Assembly (NCBI GenBank): GCA_011800805.1
Contig: MPNW01000321.1
Coordinates: 86,618-150,617 of the forward strand
Reading direction: 5' to 3'
Origin: Hirudo medicinalis
Lineage: Eukaryota; Annelida; Clitellata; Hirudinida; Hirudinidae
DNA length: 64,000 bases
Shown here: piece by piece, positions 45,600-58,751 of the stretch
Layout: each line of letters opens with the position of its first letter
How positions within the stretch are numbered: the stretch's first letter is position 1
Notes under the pieces: generated by a model
Database searches by the model: none
The model's input: only the letters and a program-made list of their open reading frames with translations
Told to the model about the DNA's origin: nothing
Position numbers and translations under genes: made by a program

Positions 45600-48500
45600 A
45601 GTGTTGTAACGGTCATTTGACAAGGTTGTACCTCAGAGTAAACAAATTGCACGAAGTTCATCCTTTCATTTCTGAAGCCACAATGCGGGTGGTGGTGGCA
45701 GATGGAGTTGGAGTCCATGGAAAGAAGTCGATGACAAACTGAAGGATCACCGGATGAATGAAAAAGTAAATATTGATTAGCTAATGACAAGGATTACAAG
45801 TAATTAAATTCAAAATCGCAATTGTTATTGTGAAAATTATTATATGATTTTTGACCTTTTAAATATTTTCTTTTATTAATCGTAAGCATCTTTTGCTACC
45901 ACTGAAGTTAGAATTCATATGTCGCAAGCAGATAATTCATAATTTGAATTATCACGAAATATAATTCGAACAGCTACAATTATTTGTAATTAAATTTAAT
46001 TGTCAGAAAACGATGTTGAAATGTAAATGGTTTAACTGAATGAAATCTAAATTAGCGGATTCAAACAAAAATCAACAATTGAAAGGTTTTAATTTATTTT
46101 ATAGCAATAAAAAATTATAATGAAAAATAAGAATGTTTACAATAAAATTGTATAATAAAGAAGGAGAAATTGCATGATAAATTAACAATGTTTTATGTTT
46201 TAGAGATCAAAATTCTCAAAACTACGACTGAAGAACACTGGAAAATGGCAGACGTCCAATAAATAACCTTATTTTAGTGCCATCTCTCGAATTTATAAAA
46301 TATATTTCCAAGAGCTTCTACAGTGGAAATGAAATATTGGAAGACTAATGCAGAAATTGATTCTACATTATTTACAATTAATATTAAATTAAAAATAATT
46401 AATTAGTTAATATAATAATTTACCATTTTAAACTCATTTTACAAAAATAATTATTGCAATTGTTCACTTTTTGCTTCGGCAGGTTAACAAGTTCTTAAAC
46501 AAAAATTTATTATTACCACAATTTAATAAATAGTAATAAATAGTAAAAAATCACAATAAATTTTTGCACCAAGCAATTTCAACAAGAGACCATATTAAGC
46601 ATTACTATTGTAATCAAGAAACATGGATAAATAAATTCTTGCTGCAAGAAGCCAGTCTTAATCAGGTTATCTGGATGACCTTTCGGCATCGAAGGTCAGC
46701 GTCGCTTTCGTTTCATGGAGAATTGAATGGAAAAAGAGATTCAATGATTGAGATCTGCCAATTTCTTGTGGAAAATGGAACAGTTATTCAGTCCAGTAAT
46801 CTGCTCATTCCCTGAATCCTTAGAAAATAGGCACCGAAATAAATAGGTGCAAATAAAAATTATCTTGAAACTATCAGTTTTTTTCAATTAGCCAATAATG
46901 TTGTTTCCAATCATGACTGATTAGGAGGGGGAAAACTTACGAGCTTTTATGCGTCAGTGTTTTGGAAGCATTATTTATTTCTACATCAGTTTTAAAGTAA
47001 AAAATAAATAAATTTAAGAGCAATTAAGAAGTTTTTACTTTGGAATAAAAATCTGATAAACCAGAATATATTATCGAAACTATTCGAGTTATTTCTATTT
47101 TTAGGGTTTTGGCAATCGACCGATAAGAGCATTCAAATTATCTCAAATAATTCGAATGACGTCGACATCAAGAACTCGTGAAATTACAGAAATCTTTGAG
47201 TTTCACGAATGAGCTGATGAGAACTGACGGCCACACATGTAATTACTTCTGAGAATAATCGCAACAATAATAAAAATAATAACAATAATATTTCTTCTAA
47301 TATTGTCGAATATGGCTTAGAAGCGATCTGGAATGAATGAAACTAATATCATATTTGAAGCAACTTCTTTTCACTTGTGACAAGAAATTTTAAGCCAATG
47401 AGATTTTAACTTCTCACTTCGCAATGAAATTTAAAAATATACATTATAAATTATATTTTTTCATCTGATCTCAGAAAGTAAAACTGTTGCATCAGCCGTC
47501 TTTTACATGATTTACATGATTTACATGATTTGCGTCAACTGAAGATGTTGCTTAAAGTTTTTGTTTCGCTCGTTAGGATCATGTCCAACTAATTCAACAA
47601 TAAAAAAAAGAATAAAAAATAAATGAATGAAACACACCGACTAAATTTTGAACAACAAATTTAAACGTCTGTAAACATTTCATCTCCATCGGGAAACTAT
47701 TTAAAGAGCACATGTGACCTCCAAAAGTCCTTGTGCCTGCTCAGTCAGTAGTCATGAAAGGGGGAGGAGTCACGGTCGTGCATATCATTAGTCTTGTTTT
47801 GGTTGCAAATTTACAATCCTCAAGTATATAAAGTCAACAGTGAGGAGTGGAATATCGAGAAGGATCGGTTTTGATAATATTGAAAATTCCACGTTTTTGG
47901 AACTGTTTAAAAAGTTTCGTACCTTCTTCAAATTGGTGAATTCTGTGATGACAACAAACTGTTTATTTGAGGAAAGAATTGACTTGTTCTGGACCTCAAA
48001 AGTGGTTAATTTTGTTTATAATTTGTTTGAAACTTCGTGAGACAACATCTTGAAGTTATTTAATTTAATTAAATTTCATTGGGAACAAATATTCAAGCTT
48101 AGATACTGTATGATCTGAGATTTTATTGAGTGCTTGCAATTTGTGAGCTGTGAGCCCCTTAACTTAAGCAATGAAAGAAAAGGCCAACTTGACAAGTCCA
48201 TATTCATTGCAGTGGCAAATTTTTTTTATGTGTAAATATTACAACAGTAAAATATAGTACTGGTGGATTAGCAACAAACAATCAATTTCACAATAAAGAT
48301 ACTTGTAATTTAGTTATTGAAACTTATAATGTGTAATAAATATTGATGTCGAAAACTTTCTTAATTTACTGGAGCTGATTTGTGATTTACAAGGATTTAG
48401 AAAAATATCAAGGGGCAAACTGACAGGGATGGGGGCTCTATCCCCCCTGCCCCGTGACTACGCTTATGGTCCATTGATTTATTTGGATGGTTGTTGTTTG

Positions 48501-51500
48501 AAAATGCCAACTGTTTATGAGACAACTTGTGAGGATTTCGATTGTCACATTTCTCTGAATGTTAAAAGTGAATGAATGAGTATTGTTACCTGAAAGCAAG
48601 CATTACCTTCACTCGTGAGTGAGTCTAAAGAAAACTTGTTACTGTAGTGAATTAAGCACGTTGACAAGATATATTAGCGGATTATTTAACGCAATGCTTT
48701 TAAAATTATATCAATGAAGTAAAATATTTTTGTTCCCAAGATTTTACTTACTTTAAATTCACACGACGTTGCAGAATAAAAAAAAAATTATTTGTTAATT
48801 TTCACGAATGTAAAAAATTACATTTCATAAGTGTTTCTGTAGATAAACATTCGGTCGTTTCTTGGTTATCAGTTTCAATGTTTACAATGGTAGTCAAAAC
48901 TAAACTAGGTGGTTCCAAGCTATCGTTTGCGTTTATTAATGCTTGGAAAATGTTCAGCACAGTCGATTTGAGCGCTATATAAAGCAGATTGTTATGAAGA
49001 ATCAGCTAGCCAATTATCAGCTAGCTTTTAAATCCACTAGAGTAATCCAATTCGTGTAAAACAAAACATGTAACTGCTGGAATATTTTTTTGATCATAAA
49101 CATGCCATGTTTGGTGATAGGTTTTGTAAACACCTTCTGTGGTTTCTGTGGTTGAAGCCTGGATGATCAAGGTTAAGATATTGCGCAGGATTGATTTCAA
49201 ACCAGAACCGACAGAAGAGCGACGCCAAAGTTCAGGAATGAAATGTCGTGGAGTGTTTCATAAACTCAAATGTGATTACACTTTTAAATTTGTAAATTTA
49301 TTTGTAAATGTTATTAATTGGAATGACAAACTGTGATTGAAAAAGGTTGCGAGTTGAGAGGCATCGGAATCACGTTGCGTGGGCACCGTTCTGATCATCT
49401 AGTTACGTAATGAACGTTAATAAACTATAACAACAACGCATCGGAACGACAAATTATAAATAAATAATAATAATACATAAATAATAATAATATTTTTGCA
49501 TAAGACCCCCGCCACGGTAAAATAACATTTTTTCAGCAGAAATCTTCGAAAACTTGTCGGGTTTCATTCTACGCAGATACAAAATAATTTTTTTGAGCCC
49601 TTGTAGAACATCGCTACAAAAAAACCTCAAGCCCCAAAAATGTCCGAAATCACATTATTTATGGGAGGTCTATTTAGGAGGCAGACGGAAAAAATATCAT
49701 TCCTTCTAGGCACCTGGAGTTTAAAAGGTATAAAAAAAAAACTTATGCAAGCGATAAATTAACCATTTTCGTAAGCCGTTGCTTAACCAACAGCAACGGA
49801 GATGGTGGAAAAAGATCCGGAGCAGGGTGAGCGTAGGACGTTCAAAACTGGAAATGCTGCATCTTTCCATCCATTTCGAGGACTGTGGGAATTCGTGGGG
49901 AAAAATGATGGATTAGTTTTGATGAGCGATGAAGGAGGCATACTTTAACGATATTGTTTACCTTTTGTTGCGTGTGTTTTACATTTCTTTTGTATTTTGT
50001 AAACGTATACTTTATGAGCGTTTGCATTTCAAATGCGACAGTGTATCCAAAAAATCTTTGCCCTATCAGAGATTACGCAACTACAGGCCTACTTTAGTCG
50101 TGGTTAAGGTTAATTAATTTTGGTCATGGTTAATAAAATGTAAAAAAAAAACATGTCTGGGAAGTCGTTTCCACGTTTGGGACTTTCAACGTGTAATCGT
50201 TCAAATTTATGTAAAAATATTTTAAAAAATTCTGTAGACCAGACTCTAAATTCGTTGAAATTGATTAAACTATTCCGAAATGGAGCAAGATTCGATCTCT
50301 TTGTTGGACGGTTCAACAAAGGTCCCCATGACAAAAATACGTGTCAACTTTTTGTAAGCTTTTTGAAAAGAAGCAGAAATAGCGCTTGAGTGTTGTAAAC
50401 AGGTCTGAATAATAATAATCAGAAACCAACTTTGCTCCCCTCTGCTTTCAACTTTTTTCAACTCGACCCGATATCTCATCTATTGAGTCGTCTGAACACA
50501 TCCCGCCGTTAATTGCTGTTGACGATTATTATTTTTTTTTTACTAATGATGACCCTCATAATGTGGTTATTATATATAATAACAGAATAATTTCAGTATA
50601 TTAACAGAATAATAGCAGCTTAATAACAGTGTAATAATATGTATAATGTATAATAATAATAGTATAATAAAGTTGTTATGATGATGGCTCAACAGTTATT
50701 GCGAGTGTATCTTACCTAGGGTGTTCGTCGAGAGGGTTGTTGAAATTCGATAACCGCGGTAGAAAAGGTGGTTTGTACGATAACTTTAGACAGACGTTCT
50801 GTGTCCTTTAGTCAAGTTTGTTATTTAAAAAAATAATTTTGTCAATATTCATCGTGTTAGCACGTACGGAAAGCAAGTTATTCACGTCTGCTCGTATCGA
50901 TTGTGATACTAGCTGTACATTCGGTATCAGTGCAAGAAAATCAGTTATGATAAGACATTAGCTATGGTGAGAATTAATTTCAATTTTTAAAAAGTATTAA
51001 CGTTAGTTTATGGATTGGAGATCATTTCTAAATTATATTATGCAATAAATATCACGAGGAGGATAAAATATTTTGCTCTCATCTCATCTAACCCAGATAA
51101 CAAGTGACCTCTGTGTGACTTTAGAGCAGGCGACGCATTTAAACGAGTCTATTTTTATTCGTGGTTATAAACGTGGTTTTTTCTTTTATTTTTATTTTTT
51201 CGTTTTGTTTTCTTTTAATCTGTTCAAGAGGGCAAGTTGTTTTCGCTCTTTCTACTGCATCCGATTAACTTACATTAACAAAAAATGCAAATAGACACAA
51301 AAAGACAGAAAGGTTTGTTCGTTATAAATCAGACCGTAATTCCGACAGTACACCTGCACTGTCAAGGAGTTTAAGGAAGCCGTTTTTCTATCTTTAAAGC
51401 ATTAGAATAGAACTATTTAGACCGAAGACCTCACAAGTTTGGAAATTGCTGACTCACAAAACACAATACATTCAATTAAAACCTCTGTTAATGATGAAAC

Positions 51501-52215
51501 ATTACGCTTAAAAAAGAGTCTGTCACACCGACACTTGCAATAATTTTCTCGAGTGAATCGCACGTGTTCCAGCTTATAATGAGCAAGTTAGCAGCAAACA
51601 GCCACTCTTCGTTTGTAAACGTGAAATCTTCGTGATGGTTTGAGGTTCGTTGTTCGTCCAGTAATTCCTGAACGATGTTAGTCAATTTTGAGACGAAAAT
51701 ACGGTGGTTTTTCTCCGGATGATTTTGGTCGGTTCAATTCCTTGGAATAAAGAGTGTTGTCGTAACCCTGACGAAAGCGTTAATTACTTTTAGTAATTAA
51801 ATTTATATTGCTACGTTTAACCGTCATGCTTAGAATCTGTAATGCAGCTCTGCAGAACTAAATAAGTTTATAGATTCCCATGCCGGTTCCAAAAATCTTG
51901 TATCAGATTCTAAGATTTCTCTCAAATACTAAAGTCGTTTATTCAGTTCTATTCACTGAATACTTGTTCAATAAACTTACTTGAAAACCTCCAAAGATTA
52001 CGGCCTCCGGTTTATTTCAATTCCTTAAAATTGCAAGACGTTTTAGAAAATAATAATTTTAATATTTGAAAATTGGATTCAGGAGATTGCAGGTTACTTG
52101 CAAATACTGTTGTTGATTTCTTGCTTTAATTTACAGAATTTTACGGACATATTCTGTTGCTCGAAGAATTAAATGAAAAACTGAGAGATTAGAATCCTCA
52201 AAATCTCGTCAATCC
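45600..52215. other. Long AT-rich region between the T-box and PP1-subunit genes
   Basis: No well-supported gene apart from a possible broken secreted-peptide gene at 47754-48040. It has a TTTACATGA tandem (three units, about 47501-47530) and a TE-like GC-rich scrap near 48440-48475 (CCCCCCTGCCCCGTGACTAC). The open frames at 49139-49336 and 50110-50479 show no recognisable family and no supportive splice sites. The DNA from about 50700 on may include the promoter and a 5' untranslated exon of the PP1 subunit, because a TTTACAG acceptor ends at about 52136. Confidence 0.45.
47754..48040 (+). pseudogene. Possible secreted peptide precursor broken by a frameshift
   Basis: ATG at 47754 begins MKGGGVTVVHIISLVLVANL, a good signal peptide, and this frame stops within four codons of its end. 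A different frame overlapping this region (stop-free from about 47792) then stays open to 48040, with NIENSTFLELFKKFRTFF and CLFEERIDLFWTSK. A TATA-like CTATTTAAAG lies about 60 bases upstream of the ATG. A one-base sequencing error, a real mutation or an unusual splice would all explain it. The family is unknown and the coding status unproven. Confidence 0.3.
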
Positions 52216-55085
52216 ATGTTTCTGTTTAAGTGTTGTTCAAATCATTCTCTTCCAAACTTCTTGAAGTCGTCTAAGGGCCAACCGTCGCCAATCACAAATC
52301 AGGCTAGCATTTCGACGGGCTTCCAGGGGCGTTGTTCGGATGAAGTGGTAAACGGCAGTAGTTTCCAATCTGCCGAGGTTTTGGACGGTTCTGTTAGTGT
52401 GGATTTCGGGAACGTCGAAGTCAAGAAGGAAGCTGCATCTGTTGAGGACTTGATCTTCAGACAGAGGAAATCGTCTGATGGGTGTGGACGTAAAATTGTG
52501 ATTAAGTCGCTGAGGAAGTCTCCAGTTGAGATTCGCTCGTCCTCCAGCAACAGCATTGTCCTCCTGGTCGGAGACAACAGGGTGAAAACAAAACTACTGA
52601 AGCACATTCAGTCTCTTCCATGCGATTCCTCGAATCTTTCTGAAAACAAGAATAAAAATATCGAGCAGAAAGTGCTATTTAAGCAGAGGGACGGAAATAC
52701 TCTGCCGGACAGAACAGGTTCGAGCAAATTGACCGCTTCTAAGTCATGCTTTTCTGACGAGTCACACGATTCGTTTATGTTTGAAAGTGTTGAAGCTGTT
52801 TGTATCGACCATGCTGAGCTCGTCCTCAAAAGAATCCCAATAAAACGAAGGATCAAAGTTGATGAGCTTCAAATAACAACTTTGATTTCAGAGCAACAGG
52901 AAAACGATCACTATTTTGATCTTCCGATTTGTTCTTATTCCAGAGGATACAACGACGTTCCTCAAGATCTTCCTTTGCTTTACTCCGCCAAAGAATCAGC
53001 ATTAGAAGAGACTTTGGATGATTTGGAAAATCCTGAAGAACGAAGTTACTCTGGGAAGATACGCGAACAATCGTCAATCACATTCAATGATGTAGACTCT
53101 GACAAAGCAAAATTTCATTCAGTCCCACAGAATGGGGATGATCCAATTCAACTCGATATTGCTGAAAGCATCCAAGAACTTTGTGACGGAGATGGATGCG
53201 AGACTTCATTAAGTCAAACCGAACAAAGAGAAGACTTCAATCGCAAATGTTTGCCAGAAATTACAGAGGAACACGCCAAGTCAGAGATTGGCAAACAAAA
53301 CGACCCGGAAGCCCATCCCTCGAAACCCGGAACTAACGTGATGGGAGTGTCAACAAAGGAAGATGAAGTGGAAGCCGCTGTGGTTGGCATTCAAGTGGTG
53401 TCTGGATCAGAAAATCTGAAAGATCAGGAAGGCCAGCGTTTGTGTAACAATTCATCTATCGACGTGATCTTTGCCGGAGAAACTGCTTCCTTTTTGGAAG
53501 AGTTCCTGCCCAGAGAAGGTTACACGAAACCATCTGAATTCACGCTCATAGGTGACCTACTGAGTCCTACTACGAGTGAAGATTCAATTAAGAATGTCGA
53601 TGAGTTGACGACTTCCAATGACAGTCTCTTGTCAGATAAGTCGTTTGTTCAAACAGCTTTGAGGCCCTGCAGCTTTACAAATTCTCAAGTGATGTTTTCA
53701 AACAGTCCCGAGAGCGACACATCCGACGAATCCGTACGGAACAACTCTGGAAATAACTCCGTCACGGACTCGCTCCTGGAAAGTCCAGAGTCTCCAGGGG
53801 GTGGTTTGGATTTTCGACACTTTTACTCAAAGAGCTTGCCAAATCTTGACAGACAACCTTACGATAGCATGTCTTCCCTGAGTATCATTGAAGAATATTT
53901 TAATAGGTACATTATTGAATGTGGATCCAGTGACAGTGACAATGATAATCGTCATGGATCTCAAGTAGACCCGAAATCTGACGGCTCCTCTGAAAAATCA
54001 GACAATTCCAAAGTTTGTCTCGAAGATCAGAATCGACATCATTCTCTGGAGAAGTTGACTGAAATCTGCAAGAAATTCTCATCTACCTATTTGAACTTCT
54101 TACACTCAAGTCGTAGCGACCACGAGGCCGACAGCGCCGTGGATCAATCTCCCGAGAATCCGTCGGAGTCACCAGCAACTGATGCAAAAGGACAGGAAAA
54201 CGACCATTCAGCTGCCGCCTTGTCGCACGGCGCCTTGGCTTTGTATGCGGCTATATTTCCAAATCCCGATTCCAAAGAATTTTCGCATGCCAAAACTCCT
54301 GCCAAGGACAACGATCGCGTGGAGGTCATTTCTTCCATAAAACCATCTTTAGCCGGAAGAAGCGTATCCCTTAGAGAAAGTCCCCTTCCCGGAGTCAAGA
54401 AAGTGCCAAAAAAGAAGAAAGCAGTGAAATTTGCAGATTCGTTCGGATTGGAGCTCGCCATTGTGCGATTGATCCTCAGCGGTGAGAATCTTTCTGACCA
54501 AGATTTCCAGCAGAGGTTCCCGTCATCACAAGGCAGCAGTGCTAACAACAGCAACAGCAATAGCAACAACAGCATTAACAACGTCGACAAAAGTAGTGAC
54601 GACGGTCGTTCGAAGAGCACAAAACCCGTTGAAACGAGGAAAATAGTGGCCGCGTTCGTTCAACCTGACGAGTTCATGCAAAGAATGGAGGTATTGCGTT
54701 GTTATTGCGCTCATAAAAAATTATTTTTATAGCAAAACCTTTTCATTTAAAGGCGCAGAAAATAATACTTGAAAGCTGTCTTCCCGAAGAAAATTCAAGG
54801 TCGGTATCCGGCTGCATTCGCGTCAAGAACTTGTCCTACGAAAAAACAATCGTGGTGAGGTACACTCTGAACGACTGGCTGAGTTACAATGAGGCGTATG
54901 CGACCTACGTTTACGGCTCAAATGACGGTCATACGGACAGGTTTTCCTTCTCCGTCAAGTTACCGTCCTTCTTCGACGTTGGCTCCTCCATCGAGTTCGC
55001 CATCATGTACAGAACGATAGACGGAACAGAGTATTGGGATAACAATGGCGGGTGTAATTATCGCATGACTTGTCAAAGATGCTGA
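52216..55085 (+). CDS. Protein phosphatase 1 glycogen-targeting regulatory subunit (PPP1R3 family, CBM21)
   Basis: Brings PP1 to glycogen so that glycogen synthase and phosphorylase are dephosphorylated (known family role). Two exons, 52216-54690 and 54753-55085, are separated by a 62-base intron in phase 0, giving 935 aa. The PP1-docking RVxF-type site is KKAVKFADSFGLELAIVR at about residues 734-750. The CBM21 carbohydrate-binding domain covers about residues 814-930: FVQPDEFMQRMEAQK, CIRVKNLSYEKTIVVRYTL, SFSVKLP, FAIMYR and the glycogen-site YWDNNGGCNYRM. The 730 residues before the docking site are acidic, Ser-rich and apparently disordered, much longer than in most family members. An Asn/Ser repeat (near 54540-54590) lies just before the CBM21. 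The ATG is the first in frame after an upstream stop and a TTTACAG acceptor. Confidence 0.95.
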
Positions 55086-55739
55086 GGTTTCTTCGTTGTT
55101 TTGAGTTCACTGCTGAGAAAAAATGTATGGAAAGAGAGCAAGAATTGCTTCTGATGCAATACCATTAGGGCTAAGCAAGGAATTGCGTGCGAGAATGCAT
55201 GTGTCTACACTTTTTCGGATTGTTAAGTTTAGAGCAGCTAAGATCATCATCTGTACATCTTTTTTGTTTTGAAATCTGTGATAGATCGGTCTTACCGGAC
55301 ATAATTACTTTTCGATTTACCTAAATCACTCTGACAATTCGCTTGTCTGCAAATCGTGATTTAGTTGATCAGAAATTGATCGTTATAAATATCATTTTCT
55401 TTCCAAAACGGACTTGGCGGTTACCTCATTTTGAGATAACTTAAATGTGATTTCGAACTTGAAATTAAATGTCGTGTAAGTAAACACTATTTAAGTTGAT
55501 TTAATTGACACTTGCTGTCAGCGAATGACGGAATTCTTGGCTTCACTGGCATTTATTTTTACCTCGCGAACCTAAATGTTGCCATTGTTTTATTTCATGT
55601 GTACAGAAATTTTTGCACAGCTGAACGTTTTCGGAAAGGAGTTTATTAAATTTCAAAACGTTTTGTTTTCATATTCTGTGTCGAATGCCTAGAACACCTT
55701 TATTAACCACAGAGTTCTTATCATTTATCCCCCTTGATG
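55086..55739. other. 3' flank of the PP1 subunit gene
   Basis: No ORF of note. This is presumably its 3' untranslated region and downstream spacer. Confidence 0.4.
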
Positions 55740-56310
55740 TCTCCACATTCGAACATTCGCCAAATTGCAGATGCATCATAACATTATAACTCCCGGGGTG
55801 ATTTTATCGACCATCAAAACACTATTTTTCAAAAGTTTAATGAGGAACTCGGGCTCCTTTTCGATCAGACTATTCGGTATCAAAACTCTGCTCTTCTGAG
55901 AGATTTGAACAGCGACATGTCAGCACAATCATCAAACCTTGCAGTCCAAGAATTCAGCATCAACAGTACCCAAAGTTCTTTGTACCCAAAGTTTACTCAA
56001 CCGACAAGAATTACTTCAACGAGTGCAGTCATCATTGATAACATCTTTGATAAAGAGAATTTTGTGAAAATAATGGTGGACGGCATTTCTAATCAATTCC
56101 CCATCCATTTTGCCATCAGTGCCTCCAAACATGAACCTGTGTTATGTCAATTTGGTAATGGAAAAGCAAAAAAAGGTAATAAATGTAATATTTTACTATT
56201 TTAGAACTCTGACGGGCACCAAACAATTGCCGGACTCCTAGGCACTTGTTCCCCCTGCACTCCCTCTCTCGGCGGCCGTGCTCGAAGATAACTTTTACGG
56301 AAATTATCAA
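55740..56310 (+). mobile_element. LINE endonuclease-domain relic
   Basis: The open frame at 55905-56204 reads TQPTRITSTSAVIIDNIF and then ISNQFPIHFAIS. These are decayed forms of the xxPTRITxxSATLIDNIF and SDHFPIF blocks of the apurinic-type endonuclease in CR1/Jockey-like ORF2. No reverse transcriptase follows. After about 56140 the sequence resembles 36490-36640, suggesting a second shared element end. Confidence 0.7.
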
Positions 56311-57678
56311 GTGGAACTGATTACTATGAATGTAATACTCAATTATTGTAATTGATAATTAGATTAATTAACAGATTTTTCACCCGGTCAATGAAAAGTT
56401 GCCATAAAAGAGCTCGGGACAATATTATCTTTTTATATTAATATTTCAATAACTTTTCCAGATTTTGCAAAATTAACGCTTGGAACGCTTTTCTATAACT
56501 TTGAAGGAATTTGATGGGAATGGGACAATTTATGAGACTGGCGAACAAGAAAAAGGTTGCTGACAATCTCGGGAGAAAGTCGGAAAGTTTCGCATTTGGA
56601 ACTAAGTGGTGAAATAATTTTATTCGTTGTCTGAGTGGACAGTTCTGCTGCCTTGTAACAGGTTTATTTTATCGTTGTCAGAGTCAGCAATGCTACGTTT
56701 TTTTGAGTAGTTACGCATAGTATTGGTACAGTTTTAAAAGATTTCTTATTGGTTAATTTATTTTGGAGAAGGAGGCAGAAATTTTATTAACGTTTCGCTC
56801 ATTCGATTAATTTGACTATTCTTTATGTTGAAAATGTTGTGTGTCACAAGGAAAGTGCACTGAAGTAGAGAGAACTGAAGAACTTCCAATTTTGCTGAAT
56901 CAGTAGTTGCCGTTGTTATTGTCCCGTTACTTTTCTCACATCAATCAAAGAAGATAAAAATCTTTTTTTTTTGTTACATAATTATTAGGAAAATATTAAT
57001 ATTTACCTCGGAAGGATGCAACATGTCAAAGATCTTATGGCCTTCCTATCCTGTTCAGTTTACAAATTCAAAAAATGTTTTTATTTATTAAAAAATATTG
57101 CTCTGCTATACATGTAATTATAAAATTCTGAGAGTTTTAAATTACAATCTGAGATGTAATGTAATCCACCGAATCAACCAAATTTGTAAAAAATCACGTT
57201 ATTCTGCAGCTGATTCATTCTTTACCCGCACAATTCTTTCAGACCTTCATGTTTTAATGATTGCATAGGTGATTTGTTTTCTTAACTTATTTAAACTAAT
57301 GTGTATAAAATCTCGGATGAAGCTTTGTACTTTTTAGACTGAACCTCCAAGAGAGTATTAAAATAACAAATATGTTAAAAACAAATGGACTAAATTAATA
57401 CAGACGAATTTCTAAAATTTTAAATTATTAACGCATGACAAAACTGCCATGTACTTTCAAATTAGAATTAATTGTTCCAAGAATAAATTTCGGAAGCAGA
57501 TTTTAGTGTTTTTTTGGAGCTTACAATATGCCCGCAATGTGTTATTTAAACGGTCATAAACAATTCTTTAACGCCTGATATATATCTCGCAACAATCAAC
57601 TTTGAATATTATTTGAATTTTATGGATATTGCCATCCCAAATAGCTGTTTATGGCATTCCTTAGGTCTTGCCGACTCA
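56311..57678. other. AT-rich intergenic region
   Basis: No supported coding sequence or repeat. It likely holds the promoter of the gene at 57679; a CCTTAG acceptor just before its ATG could end a 5' untranslated intron. Confidence 0.4.
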
Positions 57679-58751
57679 ATGGCTAAAGATTATAGAATTA
57701 CTCGTAGTAAAACTAAAGCCATAACTATTGTCCAGAGTCTGGAAGGTTGAATTGAAATTCTGTTTTAACAAAAGCCTTGTTTTGCTAAATGCTGGAGTTG
57801 CTATAAATGTATTGAAAAAGTTAATCATTTAGATTTTAAAGAAAACATTAAAGATGAGGAGAAAAATGATGAAAGCTGCTTCATAGAAATCAAAAAACGC
57901 CGCCGCAATTCTCTGCACATCATTCGACAGAAAATAAATGATGGTGCCCAAGAACCCACAAAACGAAAGAGATTTTCCAATAAAAATGCTGGCAAGAGTA
58001 ATAAAAAACTCAAAATTGCTTCATCCATTCAAGGTAATTATTCTTATTTTGTGCTTGACAAGCACTCGATTAAAAAAATAATTAGAGAGTTTATTTTGAA
58101 TTGCATGAATTAATTAAATCTCTGAATAAATTACCACTTTAGTTGATTTGGACTTAATGCCATTTCAAATGAGAAAGTTATGCCTTGAGATTATCAGAAC
58201 TGTTCACGATTTGATGCAGTATTTAGTTCCGATTTGATGACCGGTCAAACAGGGGATTAATAAATGCTTTATTCGTATAAATGATGTTTTTGTGTTGAAA
58301 TAACCTAAAATAAAACCTTAATAAATATTTTGAAAATAACCCTTATCAGTCACCAAGTGAACCTCGACTGAATAATATTTTTCTTAATGCGAAGCTTGCT
58401 TTAATAACTTTTTATATACACCTTTTTTGTTTAGAGTCGTCCCCTCCAGACACGTCCACGACCGAAGAACCGGAAGAGAACCTCTCCGACATCTACCGCA
58501 ACAGGCTTTGGAGGCAGCAAATGCCTGTGCCAGTGAAGTTTGAAACCATCCCCGAAGAAGGAGAGGTCAAGAGGGTCTCCAGGAAAGAGTTCCGGTTCAT
58601 CGACTTCTCGGATGCCGTCTATCCTTTCAAGGCGAAGCGGCGACTGAGACGAGCCGCCAAGAACGGATGGAAGAAAATAACAAAGAAGAGGCTCAAGGAG
58701 TTGGATGAAATCCTAGCGAAGGTCCTGGAACGGGACGACTCCGAAGGATGA
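57679..58751 (+). CDS. Unrecognised basic nuclear-type protein, 194 aa
   Basis: Three exons join in phase 1: 57679-57745, 57833-58033 and 58435-58751 (TGA), totalling 585 bases. The start is MAKDYRITRSKTKAITIVQ. Lys/Arg clusters IEIKKRRRNSLH and EPTKRKRF look like nuclear localisation signals. A KEN tripeptide occurs in DFKENIKDEE, which can act as an APC/C degron. The acidic stretch TTEEPEENLSD precedes RNRLWRQQMPVPVKFETIP and FRFIDFSDAVYPFKAKRRLR. The C terminus is a basic helix ending KELDEILAKVLERDDSEG. The phase continuity and the GC-rich last exon support a real gene. The KEN box, basic middle and C-terminal helix distantly recall sororin-type cohesin regulators, but I cannot support that assignment. 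Treat the function as unknown. Confidence 0.6.

Noticed and set aside
48961..49336. TATA-like box at 48972 and a 65-codon frame resembling a peptide precursor
   Set aside because: The GCGCTATATAAA motif resembles SINE tail sequence, and the frame has no signal peptide or in-phase splice partner.
52299..54714. Several long minus-strand frames across the PP1 subunit
   Set aside because: Antisense shadows of the confirmed 825-codon exon.
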